This document shows positions 56,437-64,000 of a DNA stretch of 64,000 nucleotides, in pieces (the first letter of the stretch is position 1; each line of letters begins with the position of its first letter). The notes under the pieces are model-generated. The model searched no databases. It saw only the letters and a program-made list of their open reading frames with translations, and had not been told where the DNA came from. The position numbers and the translations under genes were made by a program. This stretch comes from Aspidiotus rigidus (Eukaryota; Arthropoda; Insecta; Hemiptera; Diaspididae). Location of the stretch: the NCBI GenBank assembly GCA_035079385.1, contig JAVHKY010000011.1, positions 10,186,001 to 10,250,000 of the forward strand. Direction: 5' to 3'.

Positions 56437-56679
56437 AAACACGAAAAGCGTTGTGTTCTCATATACCGAACCGGAAAAAAGTCGGCTGGCTTACACTAAA
56501 GCTGTCCTTCTACAGAACAATACAAAAATGGAGCATACATGCACCACGCCCTTGCTCCTTGAAAAGGCTGCTGGGCTTGAAGATAAATCTTTTTTCTTTT
56601 CTTTCCGATATGAAACATGTGTTATGGAAGGTGGTGGGTATCTGCCACCTAGTTATATGTTTGAAGAAAATATTTGACC
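56437..56679 (+). pseudogene. possible decayed Kunitz-like exon
   Basis: After a stop at 56434-56436 a frame runs to TGA (56677-56679) and encodes HTCTTPLLL, KSFFFSFRYETCVMEGGGY and PPSYMFEENI. FRYETC...GGGY...F..xI resembles the second half of a Kunitz inhibitor (Y-x-x-x-x-C...YGGC...F), but the second and third Cys are absent and TGA falls where the next Cys codon would be. Weak evidence. Confidence 0.2.
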
Positions 56680-56762
56680 TTTCGAGCTATCAAATAATGA
56701 AGAAAACGATAGAAAATAGCGATACTTATGAAGGCCTTGAAAATTATCCAGCGATTTCCTAA

Positions 56763-58678
56763 AGAAAAAAGGAGGGGATAATTTCAGGAATTTTGAGAAA
56801 TTTTAAAAAACGTGTATAAAGTAAATGGATTTGAGAAAGTTGCAAGAATGCCTGGAAAAGGAGGGTATTAAGGAGAGCATTTTTAGCAAGAGCGTTTCTT
56901 ACAACAATGGCCAGAAATTGTGTGTACAAGAGAGTTATGTCGATGACACGGATCCTCACCCATAAATTCTTACGATGACCTTAAAGTAAGTTTTGGGATT
57001 TATGACCGCTACTTCTCACTCAAATCTTTCGCCAATTTCGATTAATTTTTCCTGTTCCAAGCCGAGTTTGTAAGGCTGCGAACTCGACGAGATGCACGAT
57101 TGATAATTGCACAATATTGACCACCCACTAAATTATTTGTGTAGCCATTCCCTGAATGAGCAAATTCGGGTCTTTATGGACTACAGGTACCTGGTAGAGG
57201 AATTACGCCCATCAAGTACCAGCAAACAGTGAGGCCGACCAGTCGAGTCTGAAAAGAAAGAAATTCTGTTAGAGACAGTAGACAAATACCTACATGAAAA
57301 AACAGCGAGTACTGAAATTCAAGTATTATACACGAGTAGTTGAAATAGCTATTAACATACTTACCTACTACAACTATTATTCGATGCCAAAATTTGTGCG
57401 CCTTTTTTTCCTTTTTTGATACCTAAAATTTATTCAAACTTAAGCTGATAAATTAAAGCGTTCCCTAAAAGTTTTGTAATCGGTATTTAAACTAACAAAA
57501 CGGAATTTGCGGTTTATACGATAAAATCTCACACTGATTGACAAATAAATAAAAAGTATTATGTAGAATTTTAACCTTTATTACAATTCATCAACGAGTA
57601 TGCACGGAGGATAACTATGTCAATTAGCCATCTGATCGCATGCCTGTGCAATAAAATTGATATGTCGGGCGAAAACGTGTATTCAGCTAGAGGTCAGGGT
57701 CCTATACGTTTTGATGATGTTTTCCTCTTGCCGAAGATTGCGTACAAATTGTGAAAATCGTATTCAAATTATTGCCGAAATTATAATGTTGGTAATTAAG
57801 TACTTAGTATACACATAGGTTCGTATTCTGTTATAAAGTCGTGCGCGTACGAAAAATTAAATATCGATTTTTGCATTGTAGATTAGCCCATATAGTCCAA
57901 ACAAATGTTCAAAATATTGCCTCAAAGTATGCAACAATTTTGTACGTCGAAATGAAATAAATAGGTAATTACGTATTAGTCTAAGTGTAAATCGTCTCAT
58001 CGATTTCTTGGAATTGTGGTCAAGAACTTCCGGAATACTTTCGTAGAACAATTTTGATGATAGGGTAAATAGTTACTTACATATTTCGTGACTATGAACC
58101 AATAAATCCCCGTTCTACCTCGTGACCCAGATATTTTCGATGGTTTCCTTGATCAGCGCACTAGTCGACCTTACCATGGCAATGACTGCTAAATTTTAAT
58201 ATGTATGTACCGGTACCTTCGATCGTACCTACCTACAGTGTTCAACAGGGTCTTTCAACTTCCGAAACGTTGGTCAATTAGGCAGGAAAACCGATGTGCG
58301 TAAAATGTTCAACTCCTATCGAAAACTTTTTCGAGAGGTCATACACCTGGCAAAGTTATACTTTTGTAAGAACTAGAAACTATTCATAAGAAACCGCTGA
58401 TCAAGAGAGAAAGATCATAATTCTCTCGAAGGTAAGCCAACTTCCCTCTCGGCTTCTGGGTCGAGATGTTTTCAAGTCTCTTTTCTCTTTATCATTCGTG
58501 ACAAGACATTTTTTCTCGGAAATCACCAGCAGGGTTGGATTCAAAGCGAAAATTTGTTTACATCCCAGATAAAATCATGATCCAAACTTTGAACCATTTT
58601 CAAGTTCTTCCTCTGAACAGAATCAGAGCTCGAAGTTTCTGTAATGTCTCCTTCACCCGGTAAACATTGTTCCCACTT
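56763..58678. other. no gene called
   Basis: Noncoding. A minus-strand exon-like segment at about 57250-57193 (acceptor TTCTTTTCAG, hydrophobic 19-residue frame, GTACCT after it) has no supported partner. Confidence 0.35.
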
Positions 58679-58815
58679 GAAGCCCTCAAATATAAAGGGC
58701 TTCAGAGACACAAAAAGGAAACAGGGCTTCAAATGGGAATTAAAAGGGTAGTTTTTCCCAAATTAAGCCCTGTTTCCTTTTTGTGTCCCTGAAGCCCTTT
58801 ATATTTGAGGGCTTC
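58679..58815. repeat. fold-back with 51-bp arms
   Basis: Arms 58679-58729 and 58765-58815 match at 50 of 51 positions (GAAGCCCTCAAATATAAAGG...CAGGGCTT), and the loop side pairs further through TGGGAA/TTCCCA. Words of GAGGGCTTCA type continue to about 58920, so a local tandem repeat adjoins it. Confidence 0.85.
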
Positions 58816-60198
58816 ATGAGGGCTTCAATAGGGAAGTAAGAGGGGAACAGGGAATCAACAGGGCTTCAAATGAGGGCTTCAGAGGGTAGTTTTTCCCAGG
58901 GGCTTCAGAGGGCTTCAAATTGTTTATTACCGGGCATGGAGATTGAATTAAAAAATTATCCCCAATACGAAATTTCTTTCGACCAATTCGCTAACTCCCT
59001 CACTCCTCTCAATTGTTACCCCATCTACTATTTGGCCTCGACCCAGAAATCCTTAAGATTTGCAGATTTCGCCAGAGGCTCATACTTACTCTTGGACTGA
59101 AGTGGCCGAATTTTCCCTGTATCATCAACTCAATGCCATACGATATTAACACAAAATCGACCATTAATTTCGTTCCATTAATTCATTATTGATAATAAAA
59201 TTGAATCAACTTCTGGTATCAAGTTTTGACGAGGGGGGGGAGGATAGATCCGGGACATTTCTTCCCAGTTCAAACTTTCTCAGACCCGGCGAGAGGGAAA
59301 ACGTTCGCCGCCGATTGAGTTCCTTGTTGAGGAGAGAGAGGTAGTGTTCAAAGGTCAACGCCTGATAAGGTATTAGGCCAGGCGCTCCTTGCTTGAAAGA
59401 TAGAGAGCGAGGATCGATTGTTCAGGGTGAGCTAGGGAAATTGAAGACCCGTGTGTAGATACGCGACCTTGATGAATCGATGGACTGAAACCATGGGCAG
59501 CTGAACTTTCATATGACATAGGTGTCAAGCGGCCGCAGCCACTCCATCATGGCGGACGGGCGGCGCTGCACTTGTGACACAAGCGATCCCCTCCCCTTAC
59601 AACGAGCGCCAAGAGTATTAAAATTGAACATGAATGGTAATTGCAAAGGAAGATGGCAATATAATATTTCAATAGGAACCATAAAATTCTGATAATTTCA
59701 TCAAAAAGTGTTGAAAATCAAAAGAGTCGAATTTGGAAATCTTTCTCTGATTAGTCATCGCATCGAATATGTGTCAATCTATTTCATGAAAAATTGCAAG
59801 TACCAAGATTAATTTTGAACCGAGGTGTTTTTACTGTATCTGCGTTATTACATTGTCCAATATTTTGGAAAAATTGAAATTTATGGAAGAAAATTTTTCC
59901 TCGAGGGACCTTGGGAGTCTGCAAGCGTGCTTGTCGCCTCCACTTCTCATAATATTGATAGATACATGTAATCACCATCTGACACCGGATCTGTTCTAAG
60001 AAACAACTCCGACTCCATCGACTCAACTTTAACTTACATACGCTCCACCCAGTTTTACGAACACATATAACTACAACTACTTTTAACATGAATAAACTTC
60101 AACATAAACTGACAATATACTTACCGTCCCTTAAATTTAAGTTTATAATCTAAGTTACACCGAGCAATTAATAGCCCTTAAGTACAGCTAAAATGCTC

Positions 60199-60202
<4 letters not shown>
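58816..60202. other. noncoding; GC-rich patch at 59220-59620
   Basis: The patch contains a (G)9 run, several CpG-rich words and CCATCATGGCGGACGG (59545-59560), which resembles a YY1-type/initiator-proximal motif. It may be a promoter of a gene not otherwise visible; the small ATG frame there is not convincing. Confidence 0.35.

Positions 60203-60230
<28 letters not shown>
60203..60230. repeat. A28 homopolymer
   Basis: Twenty-eight consecutive A. Possible tail of an unrecognised retroposon on the plus strand; no target duplication found. Confidence 0.6.
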
Positions 60231-60231
<1 letters not shown>

Positions 60232-62790
60232 GCCAAAGGAGACGAGTTTTGATGTTGCAGGACGAGGGACTTTTCTGTCTGTATCCTGTTGATGAAGTCT
60301 TCACTTTGAAAACGCCATCAGTCTTATATTTGTTTCCTCACGTACTTGTAATAATTTTTAATAATACTCTCATTCTTCGCCGCAACTAATCCTCGCACCG
60401 TCTTGCTAGTTAATAATAATAAAAATAAATAAAATTAAGTAAAGTTTTTCGAGGCCATTTTCAATTTCTCTTTTTGATTACCCAATTTCAAAAAAGTTCC
60501 GTCTTATTTATCGAAATTTTTCGGTTACTAACCTACCCTCACATCAGTCGAGTTGAATACAAGTTCAAGCCAGTTTCCCAACAAAATTTAGAGAATCTTA
60601 TCCGCTGAATGATTAAAGCAGAAATTGCTCGTAAAATCAAAATTCTCGAAAAAAATTTGATTTTTTTATTGCTCGTATTTAAGCAGTTGAAAAGGATGCA
60701 CTTATCACAAGGTTTACGAGCAAATTTACCGTCGAGATCCTGGGCGTTATATAATTTGGAAAATTCTAGAACCGTAAAAGAAGAAGAAAAAAAAAAAGAG
60801 ATTTACATGTATTTTAACTTTGCCCTTTACGATTTTATTGAAAATTATTTTTCGCAATATTGCAGAAGGTTTGCTTTTGTCAGAGATATCGGGTCGATCT
60901 ATCACAATAATCGTAACAAAAAAATTTCGTCGGCTATTGCAATGAAACTTCCGAAATTTTAGTATTTTCTGCGATACAATGACACGAATGACGAGAATTT
61001 TTCTATTGCGCATTCATTATTTTTTTCAATTCCTTGAAACAAAAATTTCGATGAGAGTGAAAAAAATTGGTATCGTTAAATAATATTATAAAATCTGTTT
61101 TGTTAAAATTTTCTGTCGTGGAAAAAACACGTGTTCGCGGATTTGTGCATAAAATTTCGGAAAGGAACGATACAAAAAGAAAATAAAAAAAGTTAATCTT
61201 TTCACCTATACGTTATTTAAGACACTCTAACCTTTCGTGATAGTTATGAAGTTTCACACGTCTAAACTTTTTCCAAGACAAGTAATTTACATTACCTAAT
61301 GTTCATTCTTTTTTGATGAATTGCACCGAAAAAACAAAATGAATGCATATTATATTACTTTGTTTATAGAGTGCATTAAATTGAATAAATTAATACAACG
61401 AATTACAAGGGCGAATATCAAGTTTATTGAATACAATTATTGGCTGTACAATCTTTAAAGAATACTTCGTACACTTCCGGAGATTCGGCAATACCTTGGC
61501 ATCTATTAGAAAAAAAAAATCATTATTAGGTAGTTCAGTGAATTGCAAGAAGTTCCATAAATTTGTTAGCTCGATAAATATTCACGAATAAAAGTGAAAT
61601 TTATCTGCCGTTGACGGGTGTATGGAATGCGATTAACGTGAAATAAAATTTTTATTATCAGTTTTCTTTCTTTTATTTTTATTTTCCATTCGACTATTTT
61701 CCTGTCAACTCATTTGTAATAAAAAAAAAAAAAAAAACTCGTACACAACTAATAAAATTGCGAAGAATCTTTTTTTTTTTCTTGACAAGATTGCTCTGAC
61801 ACTTTTGCCAGTGTTTTTTCTTGTATATTGAGCCTCTCAAGACACTACGATAGGCAAATTTTATGACAATATTTTCAGCTATTCTTTGATAGTCTCATGG
61901 ACATCGTGAGTACCGGTAAATAATCAAAATCTAATTTCAAGAGAACGGTTCCACATTCTTAGCCTTCTCTCACTTTGAATTTGTTTGAGTTCAGACCGCA
62001 AGAGGTGGTTATCAAAAGGAGAAAAATAACTTGCTCTTCTCCTTATGATTTACATTGGATTTATTTCTTCGGGGTGTGCTTTTTGACTTCTCCCACTAAA
62101 CGAAAATACCATGAGTGTAACGGAATCACTAGGAATCGGTGTGGAGCCTTGAAGCTGAAAAAAATTGTCAAATCGAACTTAGCAGGTTTTGGACTTACTC
62201 CGGCGCACGGCATAAAAATAAATTAATGTATGTATTGCTCGGAAGTCGAAATCTTTCCGAGTCCTCCTCCTCATAGAAAATTTATTTGGCCGATATGGCC
62301 CAACTGAGTGTCAGGAAAAAACCAAGTGAACTTGACCTACTTTGAAAACGTGGAAAACTATCTGGCTTTGCTACCTTAAAATGTATAGTCAGCAAGTTGG
62401 AGACTAGCGAAAGGGTCAACGGGTCATCTTAGACGCGATCAAAGACGTTGACCCACTTCAGAGACTTGGAAAATACGATCTTGAGACTCTATATCTGGTT
62501 CAATGTTTTTTATGAAGTAGAAAAATTTCATGTTTTTTTCCAAGTCCTCCTCCTAATATAATATGATTTGACGCGGAATTTTTGGTCATGTCTTTTAAGT
62601 GATCAGAGCTCCCCCTCCTCGTATTATTGATGCGATTGACTACATAAAAAATTTCTGTTTAGGAATTGGATCGTCGAGAGCAGAGAAGCGAGTATCTAAT
62701 CGGTTCCCGATCGCACGGGAGCGAACTGATAAGACAAAAATTGAATGAAAACTTAAGTACACTTCCACGGACAAGAAGAACTCTTTAGTC
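60231..62790. other. no gene; diverged family X pieces from 62225 to 62640
   Basis: 62236-62285 (GCTCGGAAGTCGAAATCTTT, CCGAGTCCTCCTCCTCATAG) and 62540-62560 (CCAAGTCCTCCTCCTAATAT) match family X modules. Otherwise AT-rich noncoding. Confidence 0.45.
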
Positions 62791-63691
62791 ATGTTTTCTG
62801 CCCAAAAAGTCTTTTTTCTGGTGCTGTATCATGCATTTGTGATTGAATTTTTTCGTAAGTCTCTTGATTTTCTTATTTTATTGAGAAGGCCATAATCAGT
62901 TCTATGATGTTTGTTGCCTTTGTCCAGCCTCAGTAGATTGTCAGAAAACGAACAAAACGCATTGCGAAACTAGGGATCTAAGAATACCCACTGGTACTCA
63001 TCATTTGGATTTAAAAAATTGTACGATATACTATTGTCGAGAAACGCATATAAGACATGCGGAAATCGATTTTTACATGTAAGTCCCGAAGATTGATATT
63101 TCAAAATAATATATACCGGTAGATCAGTGTTTACAAGCGAGCGAAGCCGATATTTTTGAATACAAAAAACCGTAGGGCGAAGGGGACTGAAATTCATCGA
63201 GTACACTCAGACAGTCCAGAAAGAATCTGCCAGAGGCGAAGAATAGCGGTGCTGGGTTTAGAGAAATGAATTTCCTCCCGGAAACTCCCGACTGTAAAGT
63301 TCGACTATTTCTTTTAGGCGAAGTGACGAGAAAAACTTTTCGGACCCTCAAATACCACCTCATCTTCCTCAAAATGTACACTCCAACCTATGTCCACGCG
63401 AATGAAACTAAAAAAAAAATCGTTTGCGTTCTTGTTGTCAAATAGATGCAGAGGAATTGATAAGATACTGTTTGACGACCTCTACCAAGACTGTTTTGAC
63501 AATAACTGCGATACTGGAGAATTCCTACACCATAAGTAAGGACATAGATATTCTATGATCAACTGATGTTTGTAACACAAATCAATTAGAGGATTTAAAA
63601 TATATTTTTCAGAGTAAAAAAAATTCGGAATCAGGTTCGTTCTAAGAAGAAAGAAAATCAACAAAAGAAAAGCGTTACTTCATTCGTGTAG
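62791..63691 (+). CDS. four-exon Cys-rich secreted protein, SVWC-like, 127 aa
   Basis: Exons 62791-62854, 62928-63078, 63446-63535 and 63613-63691, with stop TAG at 63689-63691; introns are GTAAGT...TGTCCAG, GTAAGT...CAAATAG and GTAAGG...TTTTCAG. Phases 1, 2 and 2 agree and sum to 384 bases. Residues 1-22 are a signal peptide. Cys at 26, 34, 53, 58, 73, 88 and 93; IPTG at 41-44 sits between the second and third Cys and C-x4-C (53-58) follows. This is the layout of single-domain von Willebrand factor type C (SVWC) proteins, secreted in arthropods and linked to antiviral or stress responses; the usual CC pair is CF here, leaving seven Cys. The C-terminus (about 102-122) is Lys-rich and unusual. 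If the last donor is unused, translation stops at TAA 63537 after 102 aa. Confidence 0.65.
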
Positions 63692-63712
63692 ACTTGACAT
63701 CTGTTGCAATCG

Positions 63713-63718
63713 AATAAA
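63713..63718 (+). terminator. polyadenylation signal AATAAA
   Basis: AATAAA 22 bases after the stop of the SVWC-like gene; another lies near 63810. Confidence 0.6.
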
Positions 63719-64000
63719 TGTTCACACAAAATCTTTCCGAGTACAAAATATTCCTTCTTGCGGTCGTGAGCACTCGTTCCAGCTAATTATGTCAAGTTAC
63801 TCAGTGAAACGAATAAATGCACTTGTCGCCATTTGGTATCAAATGAAAAAAGGATACGAATAGGCCTCAAGGTACAGAATTGGTTTAGTGGCATGTAGTT
63901 TGAAGTATACGAGTACGCCTGGCAATATAAGAAATTTTCCGGACTCATCTTTTAAGCTAAGGACGCATACGGAAAACAATGATTCGAACCCAGGCGAATT
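63719..64000. other. window end, no gene seen
   Basis: Noncoding to the edge. Confidence 0.4.

Noticed and set aside
57193..57250. Exon-like minus-strand segment with a hydrophobic 19-residue frame between a good acceptor and a GTACCT donor
   Set aside because: The neighbouring possible exon (donor at about 57363) does not join in phase with it, and no ATG is available.
63975..63995. GGTTCGAATC on the minus strand, a B-box-like tRNA word at the window end
   Set aside because: The flanking bases do not form a T-stem and no acceptor pairing is visible.
1..64000. CRISPR array, operon or prokaryotic features
   Set aside because: Spliced genes, LINEs, PLEs and an LTR element mark the sequence as eukaryotic; no spaced identical repeats of CRISPR type are present.

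Overview
This is a transposon-dense, AT-rich stretch of nuclear DNA from an animal, most likely an insect or other arthropod. The evidence is spliced genes with GT-AG introns, a gypsy-type LTR retroelement with an envelope domain of the insect errantivirus kind, Penelope-like elements (PLEs), RTE-type and other LINE fragments, many fold-back/MITE elements, and small secreted proteins encoded by tiny exons. I cannot name the species.

Layout. 1-5493: 3' part of a gypsy/errantivirus-like element. RNase H, integrase and a fusion-type envelope lie in one uninterrupted 1377-codon frame, followed by an extra 237-codon frame, a polypurine tract and a 379-bp 3' LTR. 5494-7206: the repeat it landed in, a fold-back element (5682-6216) and a large palindrome built from a modular repeat called family X here. 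7.2-12.3 kb: LINE remnants and a very AT-rich block. 12.3-13.7 kb (-): a two-exon gene for a 121-aa secreted protein. 13.8-20 kb: MITEs, an RTE endonuclease relic, an ACATGT satellite and a hAT-type MITE with target duplications. 20.5-25.1 kb (-): a complete nine-exon SLC17/MFS transporter gene (500 aa), whose first intron holds a diverged tandem repeat and a tRNA-Glu-like pseudogene. 26.1-27.6 kb: a 5'-truncated LINE with poly(A) and target duplications. 28.4-32.2 kb: an AT-rich tandem array, one unit carrying a PLE with a GIY-YIG domain and a hammerhead-ribozyme-like motif. 34.8-39.8 kb: a PLE interrupted by an inverted pair of another PLE copy, with a probable 11-bp target duplication. 41-42 kb: more family X. 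45 kb: a fifth PLE relic. 48-64 kb: mostly noncoding, with a Cys-rich terminal exon (-), a two-exon 112-aa gene (-), several long hairpins, nested TIR elements, and near the end (+) a four-exon gene for a Cys-rich secreted protein of SVWC-like layout.

The host genes supported are the transporter, two complete small secreted-protein genes, one 112-aa gene of unknown role and one partial secreted-peptide gene. Everything else recognisable is mobile DNA at various stages of decay, often nested. The genes share no obvious pathway; the small secreted ones would act outside the cell and the transporter in a membrane. Exon boundaries were derived by hand from splice consensus and reading-phase agreement and have not been tested against RNA.
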